Shown: positions 1 to 10,101, numbered from the stretch's first letter. The stretch is 64,000 nt of DNA from Heliocidaris erythrogramma (GCA_025617745.1 CM046866.1:15445725-15509724), one strand, 5' to 3'. Numbers and translations: made by a program. Notes: generated by a model from the sequence alone, not told the origin.

Positions 1-38
1 GGTGTTTGTGCCTGGTGTAGCCGTAAACTACTCAACCC

Positions 39-110
39 GCCTCCGTGGTCTAGTGGTTAAGCCGGTTGGCGTACACTGCCAAAGACCCGGGTTCGACTCC
101 CGGCGGAGAC
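39..110 (+). repeat. tRNA-like sequence (SINE head or tRNA pseudogene), copy 1
   Basis: The 72 nt fold as a tRNA cloverleaf. The acceptor arms are GCCTCCG and CGGAGAC with one mismatch. The D-arm/box A region reads GGTCTAGTGGTTAA. The anticodon stem TTGGC/GCCAA is perfect around loop GTACACT, and the T arm carries box B GGTTCGACTCC. The formal anticodon would be ACA, which is unusual. Two related units follow at 1163 and 1566, so I read it as a member of a tRNA-derived repeat family rather than a working tRNA gene. Confidence 0.55.
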
Positions 111-220
111 AGTTCTTGCAAACCCTGCAGTTATTTCCACAGAAAGGAAGTCAGTAAGGAGGAACAATGAATTTAGCTACGCAATTTATTTCTCTCAATC
201 AATTCAATTGATTTCTCACA

Positions 221-243
221 TATATATATATATATATATAATA
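221..243. repeat. (TA)n microsatellite
   Basis: Uninterrupted TA dinucleotide run in AT-rich spacer. Confidence 0.9.
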
Positions 244-300
244 ATACGTCCATTTATATAGCGTAGCTACTATACACTACTGCGCTTAATACAACGTATC

Positions 301-520
301 ACATCATTACCTCGGCTTTAGCCGATACGAGCCGCCATGATAGACGCTAAGGCATTCAAGGAATTTATTCCTATATACCGGGTACCCATTTACTTCACCT
401 GGGTGGAGAGTGGCAAATGTAGATGAATGTCTTGCCAAAAGACATTAGCGCCGCGTCGGGATTCGAACCGCGAACCATGTGATCCACAGTCCGGTGACGT
501 ATCCACTAGACCACGACACC
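301..520 (-). repeat. tRNA-derived SINE, minus strand
   Basis: On the minus strand, bases 520-449 form a degenerate tRNA-like head with box A (TGGTCTAGTGGATA) and box B (GGTTCGAATCC). The anticodon stem does not pair well. The head is followed by a body (448-301) of the kind seen in dispersed invertebrate SINEs. Pol III type internal promoter elements are visible, but no terminator was identified. The exact ends are uncertain. Confidence 0.6.
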
Positions 521-591
521 TCTAATATATAAATATATAAATATCAATTTACTATATATCAATTAATAAAGGCTATCAATTAACATTACTA

Positions 592-1135
592 TACGTGGTG
601 TCCCAAAAAAGCGGAACGGCGGGTTTTAGGTACTTTGTCTTAAGAAAGTATACAATTATTTTACATCATTGGTAAAGCATCTTCTGCCAAAGAGAATCAT
701 ATCAAGATCACTGAATTTGGTTAAGAATGTTGATTCTATGCCCGTTTCTTAAACTACGGTTATTTCCAAATTTCTCAGAGTAGAATCGTGGCGAGAATGG
801 CATGTACATGTCACACACGCCTTTTTGTGTGTGTGTGTTTCTACTGTGTCTTTTTTTGACACGCATCAATGAGCTTCCCCGAACACCGTACATACCGTAT
901 GGAAGGCTATTTCCGACACAATTCTGCTCTCATCGGTCGCCAAGAGCATGCAAATTTCGAAAATGACTGTATTTTAAGAAACGGGCATAGAATCAAAATT
1001 ACTTAACCAAATTCAATGATCTTGATTTCATTCTCTTTGCTATTATACTTTAACCAATATTGTAACAAAATTATATACTTTTCGAAGGTAAATTACTGAA
1101 AATCCGCCGTTCAGCTTTTTGTGGGACAGCAGGTA
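592..1135. mobile_element. Mariner/Tc1-type MITE with long terminal inverted repeats
   Basis: The 544-bp element is bounded by TA dinucleotides (590-591 and 1136-1137). Its ends are inverted copies starting TACGTGGTGTCCCA and TACCTGCTGTCCCA, followed by a shared GAACGGCGG block. The similarity continues inward, including the two copies of AAGAAACGGGCATAGAATC around the centre. No transposase frame is present, so it is non-autonomous. The TA target and TGTCCCA terminus suggest the IS630/Tc1/mariner group. Confidence 0.75.
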
Positions 1136-1155
1136 TAATATATATATAATTACCA

Positions 1156-1400
1156 CTGACCCGTCTCCGTGGTCTAGTGGTTAAGGCATCGGCGTTCTAA
1201 GCCAACGACCCGGGTTCCATTCCCGGTGGAGACATTTTTTCAACTTTTACAAAAAAAATTCAAAGAGGGAGGACAGCTCTGGGGAACTTTGATATAAGTT
1301 ACGCAACCATTATTCTCTCATATCCTTTCACATTGTATTTATTTCCACGAAAGTTGCCAAAACTGTTGTATATGTTATTTCCTTACAATTGTTTATAATT
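1156..1400 (+). repeat. tRNA-like repeat unit, copy 2 (tRNA part 1163-1233)
   Basis: The tRNA-like part pairs GTCTCCG with GGAGAC. The anticodon loop GTTCTAA gives formal anticodon TCT, and box B is altered to GGTTCCATTCC. The roughly 170 bp downstream (GGGAGGACAGCTCTGGGG and onward) closely match the unit at 1559-1800. The two therefore behave as one dispersed or locally duplicated SINE-like unit. Confidence 0.6.
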
Positions 1401-1558
1401 ATTCTAATGTATACATGTATCTCAAAGCATTCGCTTGGATCCAGCTGAGGCACGAGGCTTATCTTTGTTCAAAACTCACCTGCCCCCGACAAAGGAATTC
1501 ATTAAGGTTGAAGATTTGTCAATCTGTCGGTCAATTGAATCTGGTGTCGCCGAAACCA

Positions 1559-1796
1559 CTGACCCGTCTCCGTGGTCTAGTGGTTAAGGCATTGGCGTTC
1601 TAATCCAACGACCCGGGTTCGATTCCAGGTGGAGACATTTTTTCAACCTTACAAAAAAAATCAAAAAGGGAGGACAGCTCTGGGGAACTTTGATTTAAGT
1701 TACCCAACCATTATTCTCTCATTTCCTTTCACAGTATTTATTTCCACGAGAGTTGCCAAAGCTGTTATATTAATATATGTTATTTCCTTAATTAAT
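1559..1796 (+). repeat. tRNA-like repeat unit, copy 3 (tRNA part 1566-1636)
   Basis: Near-direct repeat of the unit at 1156-1400, sharing the same preceding bases (CCACTGACCC), the tRNA-like head and the same tail. The anticodon loop is again GTTCTAA with one stem mismatch. Box B is intact (GGTTCGATTCC), but the T stem has a mismatch. It ends against a (TA)n tract. Confidence 0.6.

Positions 1797-1851
<55 letters not shown>
1797..1851. repeat. (TA)n microsatellite
   Basis: Long TA run that directly follows the copy-3 tRNA-like repeat. Confidence 0.9.
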
Positions 1852-1854
<3 letters not shown>

Positions 1855-1988
1855 AAATGATAGTTCTGCTTCGGACTTGCAATGGAGAGCATAAAAAGCA
1901 TAAAAAATGCTATAGGAACATACTGTGTGGGTCTGGACATATTACGATGGCGTTTTTCTATGCACATTAATTTTTTACTTGGCAGCCC

Positions 1989-2038
1989 AAGGGGGGGGGG
2001 GGGGTTGTGTTAAACCCCTAGCGCCCCCCCCCCCCCCG
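1989..2038. repeat. Paired poly-G and poly-C runs
   Basis: A run of about 14 G followed 20 bases later by a run of about 14 C, then GTAGATCCGCC. The same layout (G run, C run, GATCCGCC or GATACGCC end) recurs at several hAT-like elements in this window, so it is probably a decayed transposon end. Confidence 0.6.
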
Positions 2039-2099
2039 TAGATCCGCCAACGCACAGCAAGGATAGATCAAAACAACAAAAAAACGTTATCAACCGATA

Positions 2100-2371
2100 C
2101 TTGTCAAATTCACCAGCTACCGTGTACGCCAGTCTCTCATCACAAAAAGGAAAGCCCTGGAAACATCAGGCACCAGTGTCACGGAAGACCTGATAGTCCG
2201 ATGAAGATTGAGCTCTTGCGGAAAACTTACAAATCGCACTTGGTCGAGCAAGCCTGGTCCAGCGATGGGAATATCATTGCCCTGCTAAAGGCAACCAACG
2301 GAAAGAGAATCACTCAACTCACATCATCGGAGGATGACCTTAAGAACACCCCGGATACCCACAATACTTAA
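2100..2371 (+). pseudogene. LINE ORF1 C-terminal remnant (frameshifted)
   Basis: One frame reads LVKFTSYRVRQSLITKRKAL then TSGTSVTEDLIVR and a stop. A shifted frame continues with KIELLRKTYKSHLVEQAW and ends at 2371. This pattern (charged VRxxLxxKRKAL, then ITEDL, then a W-containing segment) resembles the C-terminal part of ORF1 proteins of CR1/Jockey-type LINEs. The frame break near 2200 means no intact product. Confidence 0.55.
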
Positions 2372-2611
2372 GTGCTGTTTTTCTTCTATTTCTTTTTTGG
2401 ATATCGACATGTATGAATAATGATACTTCTTTGATCAGATAACCGTATCAAAATAATGCGTTGTGTATTCAGAAAACCGTCTCTCTCTTCTTCGTTTTAT
2501 ACACATTCAAAAATTGTTACATATAGTTTATATCGATTGATACTTCCTGATATCCATTGATATTTGTGAACTTATTCATATAATGTTATCGCCTTAGTTA
2601 ATCTATCTCGT

Positions 2612-3143
2612 ATGTTTGTAAACTATGTAAACCACAAGCTACTTTCATATTCTCAAGATTTATTTTCTCCGAATCATTTGAACTGTAGTAGCTTTTTCAG
2701 AAATTATGATGACATTCAACTTTTATTAAATTCAGTTCATTGCATTTTTAATGTCATTGCACTATCTGAAACGTGGTTGAATAATGAATCTACTCCGAAA
2801 ATGTTTTTAATGAATATACATATTTTGGTTCTAAAAGAAATCATAAAAGAGGTGGAGGTATGGCTTTTGTATTCATAAAGGTATTGAAAATGAACTAAGG
2901 CTGGATTTGAATGTTTTTGATAATAATAGTGAAAGCTTTTTCATAGAAATACCCAAACCTCTGAAGAACTTACTAAAAGGTGTGTTGTATAGCCCACCTG
3001 ATCAATCACCGAATGAGTTCAATTCAGTCTTAAAACAAATATTAGAATTAATAAATAGAAAACTCAAGGAAGTTATATTGTTAGGAGATTTCAACATTGA
3101 TCTCCATAGAATTAATGTATTCAGTTATGTAAATATTTTTTAG
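2612..3143 (+). pseudogene. LINE endonuclease domain remnant
   Basis: Two frames carry apurinic-type endonuclease motifs: VIALSETWLNN near 2755-2790, then a frame change near 2880, then GVLYSPPDQSPNEF and VILLGDFNIDL near 3075-3105. The SETWL and GDFN boxes are hallmark metal-binding and catalytic blocks of LINE endonucleases. At least one frameshift and a stop at 3143 disrupt the reading frame. Confidence 0.7.
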
Positions 3144-4131
3144 ACATGTTGTCATCATTCTCTCTTTATCCCTTAATTAAGCATTGTACTAGAATTACAC
3201 AAACTACAGCGACTTTGATTGATAATATATTTTCAATTTCTTACATGAAAAATTATATCAAGCTCCATCATATCTGATATATCAGATGATTTTACAATAT
3301 TTTCTCTCTTTTGATGTCTCTTTTGAACATAAATAAAAATACATGTATGAATGAATTCGTTACGAAAGTAGCTGAAAGTGTTTTTCATTTTGAGAGTGAT
3401 CACTTTGACTTTGAATTCGAACCAAATATATTATATGATAGGTTTATCAGTAGTATAATGAGTCAGTATGAATCTTATTTTCACATTAAAAAATCAAAAT
3501 TGCAATTTAATTTTTAAAAAATCCATTGTTGGATCATGACTTGAAGAAGATGTATAAAAAGAAAAATAAGTTATTCAGGAGATATATCCAAAATCCAACA
3601 GAGCATCAGCGTTCAGTATACAAATCATTTAAGAACAGATATGTCAATTCAATTAGATATACCAAAAAGAAGTTCTTCTCTAATAATTTAACAATGTAAG
3701 AGAGAATACTAATGAAACCTGGAAACTTATAAATAACATTATCAATACAAAGTCTAAATCTAGATCTAAAAACGTAACGAAATTTTAAAAAATGGTACAC
3801 TTATTGTGTACAATACACATACACATCATTTTGGCAGCGATTATTGATGCTGCACTGTACTCGTTGGTTAAAATTTCGTCAATTTGTAATCAAAGGATGC
3901 GGGGGGGGTGGATTCCACCCCCGGCCCTTTTAGGGTTAATGAGTACTTTGTAAATATTGGTCAAGATCGATCTTGCTAATAGTATGACTTGTTTCGTCCA
4001 AGCCCGTCCATGAAGTTCGTAAAAAGACCTTATGCTTATATCTTCCGTTCTAAGAGGTTCATTCCCACACTCTATGTTTATAAAAACCAATTACAGAAAA
4101 GGAAATTATAGATATTGTCTTAGGCCTATCC

Positions 4132-4640
4132 ATGAAAAATGGAAAAGCACCTGGTTATGATCTAATAGACAATATTGTAATTGAAAGATCCATTCATATT
4201 TTATGTAAACCGTTGTGTTATAACTTTAACATCTGTCTGAATAGAGGTGCCATACCAAAGGGGTGTAAGATATCCATTTTTTTTTCAATTATAGACCTAT
4301 TTCTCTTTTTAACTTGCTTCACAAAAATACTCGAAAAATGTTTATATGTAAGATTTCTGAGTTACCTAGAAAGTACAGATATTCTCCATAACAAGCAGTT
4401 TGGCTTTCGAGAGAAACATTCTACCACTCATGCATTAATTCAATTTTTATTTAATATCAATGAAGCTATTGAAAAAAGGAAACTGTTATAGGTGTATTTT
4501 TAGACTTTAAAAAGGCGTTTGATTGTATCAGTCACAGCATACTTTTTAAAGAAACTTTAGTTTTATGGTATTAGAGGATCCCCTTTGAAATTAATGCAAA
4601 GTTATTTAAGTGATCGCAACCAATTTTTTAATCCAAAAAC
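4132..4640 (+). pseudogene. LINE reverse transcriptase remnant (N-terminal half)
   Basis: The frame shows NGKAPGYD, FTKILEKCLY and QFGFREKHSTTHAL. After a stop at 4491 it continues with FLDFKKAFDCISH, the RT block carrying a catalytic Asp. The (Y/F)ADD block is missing, because the copy degrades and then meets the L1/Tx1-type element. This is the RT of the same decayed LINE as the upstream endonuclease. Confidence 0.7.
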
Positions 4641-4688
4641 ATCAAAAATGAAATGAAGGGTCAATTCTAGGCCCGCTAAGATACAAAG

Positions 4689-4702
4689 CGCATGCAACAG
4701 AT
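4689..4702. repeat. Target-site duplication, left copy, of the L1/Tx1-type LINE
   Basis: CGCATGCAACAGAT here is repeated exactly at 10088-10101. The left copy abuts 12 T residues (4702-4713), which are the poly(A) tail of the minus-strand element. Confidence 0.85.
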
Positions 4703-4838
4703 TTTTTTTTTTTGATCCTCAGACGAGGAATTTATTATTAAAAAATAACTCAATACATATTACACAGTTTACACAAAGGAAGAATTCATAAAATATATAC
4801 GATTATACAGTCTTCTAATTGATTCGAATATCGTAAGC

Positions 4839-7800
4839 TTAATTTTCTTCAGCATTTCTTAATCGTTCAAACTTTTCCTCTGAGAGCTTAAGTTGTTTTT
4901 TCTTTATAAGATATTTCAATTTTTCCATGAGATCTCTTTTAAATTCAAGAAACATTACAACTGAATTAAACTGTTTAGATTTCAAATAACTTAAAACATA
5001 CACCCTATAAATTGTATATTGAGCAAACAATAGGATAATGTTAAGAAGAATCATATTTTCATTATCAATGTCATATCCAGTAAATAATAATTTTTCATTA
5101 ATATCAATGTATAAATCATAAACAGTATTGATTAAATATTTTACTTTAAGCCAGAATACATTAACTTCAGGACAATATAATAGAACGTGGAAAGTATTTT
5201 CATCTCTTTTACAGTATTTGCACGTAATATCAGATGTAATTTTCCAAATATATAAATTGTCTTTAAACGGTAAGATTTTATGAATTAGTTTAAAGTTATA
5301 TTGTTTTATTTTGTTATTTATCAATTTTCCAAACTTGAATTTCAGTAATGAAATCCAATTAAAATTTGCTGCTAATTGAAGTTTGTGCTGCCAAAAGTAC
5401 CATACATTTGGTTCAGAAGATTTCAAATCAACCAACAAAGAATAAAATTGTTTTGTTTTAGTATTCAAAATATTGATATAATCACCTGTTTTAATTTGAA
5501 ACAATTGAGGATTATAGTTAATGTTTACTTCAGATCTATTCAAATTATCAAACCAAAAACGTGGAAAGGCTTTTTTAATCTTAGAATATTGGAATTTGAC
5601 CAGCAAAGAATTGGTCATTAATGTCTGGTCAATTTGTAAATAATCTTTCCATGTTCCATTTTTAATTATGTCATTTACTCTATCTATACCTTTTTCATGC
5701 CACGTATCAAAATACAGTAATTTACCATTGAACTTAATATTCGTGTTATTCCATATAATCTCGTTTTGGATATCGTAAGAATGTAGAAAATCAACAAAAC
5801 GCATTTCGGCCCAAATTGAAAGTAAATTACAATAAAACAGAGGGAATTTGTGTTTTTTACACAATGAAAGTATATCGCTCACTGAACAATTACATTGTAA
5901 ACATAAAGGTAATCCTCCCAATTTATTTATCCAGAAGAAGCTAAAATATTTCCATGGTTTCTTTGTGCTATTATCTAACAATTTCGGCAACCAGGAAAGT
6001 ATTAGTGACTTAAATCGAGCATTTAAATCTAACATTCCTAGACCACCTTCATACATTGAAAGATTAACAACTTTTCGTTTTACCTTTTCTCTTTTTGAAT
6101 TCCATAAGAAGGAATAGATCAATTTGTTTAATTCTTTTTCATATTCACAAGGAAGAATATAACATGAACCTAAATAAATCAGTTGTGATATAAGTAACAT
6201 TTTTATAACTACTATCTTTCCAATATATGTCAAATTTCTCATTTTCCACAAGCTAATTATATGTTTTATTTTATTAATTTTAGCTAACCAGTTGAGATCA
6301 TTGAACTCATTAATATTTTTACATAATACGACACCAAGATACTTTATAGGTTCATCTGACCATGATAACTTATCAACACATTTTGTTGTATTAATATCAA
6401 TATTCAAAGGCATAATTTGTGTTTTTCCAAAATTTAATTCTAGTCCAGCAGTGTTTCCAAACAAAACTATTTCATTCATAGCAAGATCACCTGAATAAAC
6501 AGAATCAACGAATAACGTCGTATCATCAGCTAGCTGGGAAATTTTCAAATTATATTCATAAGGTAATTCTTTCATTGGCACACGTATACCACTTATGTTT
6601 ACATTGGATCTTATCCGTGTTGCCATCACTTCTACAACTAAAACAAACAGCAATGCCGATAGAGGGCATCCTTGTCTGACGCCTCTTTTTATGTCAAATG
6701 GTTGCGAAATCCATCCGTTATTAATTATTTTACCTTGAGCTTTTGTATATAACACTTTAACCCACCTAATAAACGACTTTTTAAAATTGAGTCTATTCAG
6801 TGTTTCAAAAAGAAAAATATGGTTAACACAATCGAATGCCTTTTTAAAATCTAAAAAAAGTAAAATTCCATTCATTTCCATTGTATTGCAATAATCAATC
6901 ACATCTTGAACCAATCTTAAATTTTCGGAGGCAGAGCGACCTTTTATATAACCAGTTTGATCAAAAGAAACTATATTATGAATAACATTTTGCAACCGTC
7001 TAGATAAAACCCTCGCTATAATTTTGTAGTCTATATTTAATAAAGAAATGGGCCTCCAATTATCTAAATTTTTTCTATCACCCTTTTTGTATAATAACGT
7101 AAGTATTGCTTGTTTTTGACTATCTGATAACTCTCCTTTTTCGTATGCTTTATTCAAACTATGAACTAATATTTCTTTAATTTCATGCCAGAAACATTTA
7201 TAAAACTCCGCACTTAACCCATCTCCACCAGGTGATTTATTATTCTTCATTGATATAATGGCTTGATAACATTCCTTTTCTGTTAAAGGACCTTCACAAC
7301 TAAGTGCATCGTTTTCGTTTAACCGATTTAAATCTGTGTTTTTTAAATAAGTTTCAATGTTGCCAATACAAATATTTTCATTTACTGAGTATAATTTTCT
7401 ATAATACTCAGTAGTAACATACAACATTTCATTTGGAGTCGTAACAGTCTTACCATCGTATGTTACAGAATCCATTTCCTTTTTCTTACCATTAAGGGAT
7501 TCTCTTTTCAAAAAATATTTTGTGGACTTTTCGCCATATTCTAACCACTTTTCTCTAGCTCTAACATAAGCACCTTTACATTTATACGTATACAGTTTAT
7601 CAATCTTATTCTTTATTTCTTCCATTTCCCGACAATTACTATTTGTTGGGTTTTCATCAACTTTAACACACAATTCATTCAGTTTGTTCTGTAATTGTTT
7701 TAATCTTTGATTTTGTTGATTTTGTTTTTCTTTAGAATATTTAATGGCAAATTCTTTGATTTTAATTTTACAAAGTTCCCATTTCAATTGTGGGCTTTGA

Positions 7801-8660
7801 TGTGCATATTGTAATTTCACATTCAAGATTAAACGACTTATGTTTTCTTTAAATATCTCATCATGGAGTAAGGCATTATTCAATTTCCAATATCCTTTCC
7901 CACGAGCAAAACTACTAACTTTTACTTTCAGTGACACAGCATTGTGATCGCACTTAAGTGCTGGGCGAATATCTGTACTGTATATCGAATAATACAAGGA
8001 AGAAGAAATGAGCCAATAATCTAACCTTGAAAAAATCCCAAACGACGACTGACGCCAAGTAAATTGTCTTTTTGTTGGGTACATTTTTCTCCAAATATCT
8101 ATAAGTTTATTCTGTTGAATAAATTTCAAAAGATTTTTATTAGGTTTATATAAATGAGATACTCCACGTGTGTCCAAGGAAGGTTTCTGTATAGTATTCC
8201 AGTCACCTCCACAAATTAACAAATCATCATCTTTTCTAATTCTTTTAAACCAATAAAGAATATTCCTGTAGAATACATTCTTTTCCGACAGTTTGGTAGG
8301 TGCGTATATATTAAGAATAGTATAATAATTAGTTTGATACAAGATTCTGAGAGCAATAGCTCTACCATCATTTCGACAGTGACTTGTTACAATCTTAAAA
8401 GGTACATTATTACGGAATAATATCGCAACACCTTTCGAGTGATTCGTCCCGTGGCTAAAATAGCACATACCTTTCCACTCTGAAGTGATAATTTTTTCTA
8501 ATTCTTTCGTCCAAAATGTTTCCTGTAGAAAAACAATATCTGTTTTTTGTGCTCGAAGCCATGCAAACATTTTACTTCTCTTTCCTTTATCGCGTAGCCC
8601 TCTTACGTTGAGAGATACGAAGTGAATTAATTCTACTTTACCATTTCCCATTTTCGTCAA
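4839..8660 (-). CDS. L1/Tx1-type LINE ORF2: endonuclease-reverse transcriptase, 1273 aa
   Basis: This open frame encodes the replication enzyme of the LINE, which nicks target DNA and copies the element RNA at the nick. The N-terminal third is an APE-like endonuclease: SLNVRGL near residue 15, QETFW near 46, GGDWNT near 152 and CDHNAV near 235. The central reverse transcriptase has NKSPGGDGLSAEFYK near 470, FLDFKKAFD near 605, GVRQGCPLS near 662 and catalytic QLADDTTLF near 713. Toward the C terminus lies a CX2CX7HX4C cluster (CKYCKRDENTFHVLLYC, about 1147-1163), as in other L1-clade ORF2 proteins. Length and domain order fit a complete protein. The start follows ORF1 by 51 nt, so translation probably depends on reinitiation or an internal mechanism. 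Confidence 0.92.
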   Translation of the reverse strand: MTKMGNGKVELIHFVSLNVRGLRDKGKRSKMFAWLRAQKTDIVFLQETFWTKELEKIITSEWKGMCYFSHGTNHSKGVAILFRNNVPFKIVTSHCRNDGRAIALRILYQTNYYTILNIYAPTKLSEKNVFYRNILYWFKRIRKDDDLLICGGDWNTIQKPSLDTRGVSHLYKPNKNLLKFIQQNKLIDIWRKMYPTKRQFTWRQSSFGIFSRLDYWLISSSLYYSIYSTDIRPALKCDHNAVSLKVKVSSFARGKGYWKLNNALLHDEIFKENISRLILNVKLQYAHQSPQLKWELCKIKIKEFAIKYSKEKQNQQNQRLKQLQNKLNELCVKVDENPTNSNCREMEEIKNKIDKLYTYKCKGAYVRAREKWLEYGEKSTKYFLKRESLNGKKKEMDSVTYDGKTVTTPNEMLYVTTEYYRKLYSVNENICIGNIETYLKNTDLNRLNENDALSCEGPLTEKECYQAIISMKNNKSPGGDGLSAEFYKCFWHEIKEILVHSLNKAYEKGELSDSQKQAILTLLYKKGDRKNLDNWRPISLLNIDYKIIARVLSRRLQNVIHNIVSFDQTGYIKGRSASENLRLVQDVIDYCNTMEMNGILLFLDFKKAFDCVNHIFLFETLNRLNFKKSFIRWVKVLYTKAQGKIINNGWISQPFDIKRGVRQGCPLSALLFVLVVEVMATRIRSNVNISGIRVPMKELPYEYNLKISQLADDTTLFVDSVYSGDLAMNEIVLFGNTAGLELNFGKTQIMPLNIDINTTKCVDKLSWSDEPIKYLGVVLCKNINEFNDLNWLAKINKIKHIISLWKMRNLTYIGKIVVIKMLLISQLIYLGSCYILPCEYEKELNKLIYSFLWNSKREKVKRKVVNLSMYEGGLGMLDLNARFKSLILSWLPKLLDNSTKKPWKYFSFFWINKLGGLPLCLQCNCSVSDILSLCKKHKFPLFYCNLLSIWAEMRFVDFLHSYDIQNEIIWNNTNIKFNGKLLYFDTWHEKGIDRVNDIIKNGTWKDYLQIDQTLMTNSLLVKFQYSKIKKAFPRFWFDNLNRSEVNINYNPQLFQIKTGDYINILNTKTKQFYSLLVDLKSSEPNVWYFWQHKLQLAANFNWISLLKFKFGKLINNKIKQYNFKLIHKILPFKDNLYIWKITSDITCKYCKRDENTFHVLLYCPEVNVFWLKVKYLINTVYDLYIDINEKLLFTGYDIDNENMILLNIILLFAQYTIYRVYVLSYLKSKQFNSVVMFLEFKRDLMEKLKYLIKKKQLKLSEEKFERLRNAEEN

Positions 8661-8711
8661 GTTTTGGTTGTTTCATTATCGTTCTTTATTTTACATGCGT
8701 AACATCAAAGT

Positions 8712-9872
8712 TCATTTGTTTAGTTTTTCTTTACATTCTGACTTCTTGCTTCTTGTGTTTTGTTTACGCTTCCTTTTCGTTGATTGACCGCGATTCTTTT
8801 TCTCTAAGGTAGGAGTCTCTGGTGATAGTGGCGATCTCTCTTCATCACTGGAGCTCGAAGATGAACTGTGTTGATCGTAAGTATCATCATCATCGTCGTC
8901 TTGAGCAGAGCTGAGGTGTGAGACTGGCGCATTTCCAGCACCTCCATCGCTATCTTTTTGCCGCGAAACGCGTTCATCGCGGGCACTCCCATCTCTACTA
9001 ACTCTCAAGAAATCAGCGATTGCGATTTGGCGTGTTTTCTTTACCTGTGCGCTGGTGTGGGCTTCATCACAGGGTAAATCCGCTACACGTGGCGTTTTGT
9101 TTACCATTACGTCATCAGTGGGCGTGGTCGCTGACGAGTCGACTTTGTGTAGATTACTACGTTGATGATGCATAGTGTTATTCTCTGGACAACTATGGCT
9201 GTAATGTCCAGACTTTTTACATGCACGGCATGTTACTGGATTTGTGCATGAGGAAGCGTGATGGCCTAAGGCGAGACATTTAGAACAAGTCGTGGCTACT
9301 GACTCTCTCTTATCAGGTTGGCCGACATGAAAAGCTCTAGCTCGGAAGTGATTGCCAATGACGAGAAAACGGGGGAGGGGCTGTGTGGGCGGGTCAATAT
9401 AAACAAAACGGTCGCCGTTCAGACAATTGGTTAGCCGACCTCCCACCCGCAGTTGTTGGCGGATAATATCCCCTCTGATCGTATATTTCATCCCTTCTAG
9501 TGTCATTTTGATCATCTCGTCCCCAACAGATAAGGGTACGTCTTTAATCAAGACTCGTGTCAAATGTTCCTCTCTCGCTTTAGTGAAGGGATTTAGATCA
9601 TACACTGATACTGACACACCTCTCAAAGATACACCATTTGTAATCAATTTCACACGATCTTCCTGTTCTGTCAGATAAATGCGCCATAGTGCACCAATAC
9701 GCTGGATACCAGCGATGTTTTCTGATGTAACACTTTTCATTATTGAAAGATAAAGTTCCTCACCTGTCGGTGGTGTATTGGACGATGGAATGTCTCTCAT
9801 AGCTATGAAGACTGGCTTCGGTCCGGTACGTGTATACGTGTCCGGGCTGGGCGCGGCCATCTTTGCAAACAT
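8712..9872 (-). CDS. L1/Tx1-type LINE ORF1: zinc-knuckle nucleic-acid-binding protein, 386 aa
   Basis: The predicted chaperone protein packages element RNA. The first 130 residues look like an RNA-recognition-type fold (RIGALWRIYLTE, then GVSLRGVSVSVYDLNPF), which is inference from pattern only. Two retroviral-type zinc knuckles, CSKCLALGHHASSC and CRACKKSGHYSHSC (both CX2CX4HX4C), lie near residues 193-226. The C-terminal third is polar and low in complexity: an acidic DDDDD stretch, a serine run, then a very basic KRKRKQN tail. It lies directly upstream of ORF2 in the same orientation, which is the expected LINE order. The start codon used is the first ATG after a 215-nt leader. Confidence 0.85.
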   Translation of the reverse strand: MFAKMAAPSPDTYTRTGPKPVFIAMRDIPSSNTPPTGEELYLSIMKSVTSENIAGIQRIGALWRIYLTEQEDRVKLITNGVSLRGVSVSVYDLNPFTKAREEHLTRVLIKDVPLSVGDEMIKMTLEGMKYTIRGDIIRQQLRVGGRLTNCLNGDRFVYIDPPTQPLPRFLVIGNHFRARAFHVGQPDKRESVATTCSKCLALGHHASSCTNPVTCRACKKSGHYSHSCPENNTMHHQRSNLHKVDSSATTPTDDVMVNKTPRVADLPCDEAHTSAQVKKTRQIAIADFLRVSRDGSARDERVSRQKDSDGGAGNAPVSHLSSAQDDDDDDTYDQHSSSSSSSDEERSPLSPETPTLEKKNRGQSTKRKRKQNTRSKKSECKEKLNK

Positions 9873-10087
9873 TCTCAGCAGGTGTTAACAAAGTGTAATC
9901 CAAAGTAATCCTACCTTATGCTGAAAAGCAATTAGCTGACTCAGTCTCTAAGTAATCACTTCTCCTTTCTTCAAATGTTGTTTTATAAATTCTGAAAATT
10001 ATAGCTGGTTTTCACCTATAAAAAATCATCAAAGTCGGGAGCAGAAATTGAAGGTAGCTGTCCGTCGTAACGTGACCTCTAACCTTC

Positions 10088-10101
10088 CGCATGCAACAGA
10101 T
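10088..10101. repeat. Target-site duplication, right copy, of the L1/Tx1-type LINE
   Basis: Exact repeat of the 14 bases at 4689-4702. It marks the 5' end of the minus-strand element and shows that the insertion is not 5'-truncated. Confidence 0.85.

Larger units (their letters stand above)
2048..4689 (+). mobile_element. Decayed CR1/Jockey-group LINE
   Basis: Pieces of a non-LTR retrotransposon appear in order on the plus strand: an ORF1 C-terminal remnant (about 2100-2371), endonuclease (2612-3143), a linker segment (3311-3520) and reverse transcriptase (4132-4620). Frameshifts and stops separate the pieces, so the copy is dead. It is cut off on the right by the L1/Tx1-type insertion that starts at 4703. 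A second fragment of the same family (about 3384-3810) lies at 12850-13270 with high nucleotide identity. The clade call rests on RT and endonuclease motif style. Confidence 0.75.
4703..10087 (-). mobile_element. Full-length L1/Tx1-type non-LTR retrotransposon
   Basis: The element is about 5.4 kb. On the minus strand it has a 5' UTR (10087-9873), ORF1 (9872-8712), a 51-nt spacer, ORF2 (8660-4839), a 3' UTR (4838-4714) and a 12-A tail. Exact 14-bp direct repeats flank it. Both frames are open and the tail and duplications are intact, which indicates a young and possibly mobilisable copy. It sits inside older LINE debris: minus-strand LINE 3' sequence to the right (10102-10410) and the plus-strand decayed LINE to the left. 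Confidence 0.9.

Noticed and set aside
39-1636. Functional tRNA genes
   Set aside because: Stem mismatches, an unusual formal anticodon in copy 1 and shared non-tRNA tails in copies 2 and 3 fit repeats or pseudogenes better. Covariance-model scoring would decide.
1629-1970. 113-codon frame with YIYIYIY stretch
   Set aside because: It is a translation through the (TA)n tract and a tRNA-like repeat tail.
5376-6498. Plus-strand frames opposite the LINE ORF2
   Set aside because: They are shadows of the minus-strand ORF2, whose motifs are unambiguous.
8804-8992. Short minus-strand frame within ORF1
   Set aside because: It is an alternative frame of the low-complexity ORF1 C terminus with no supporting motif.
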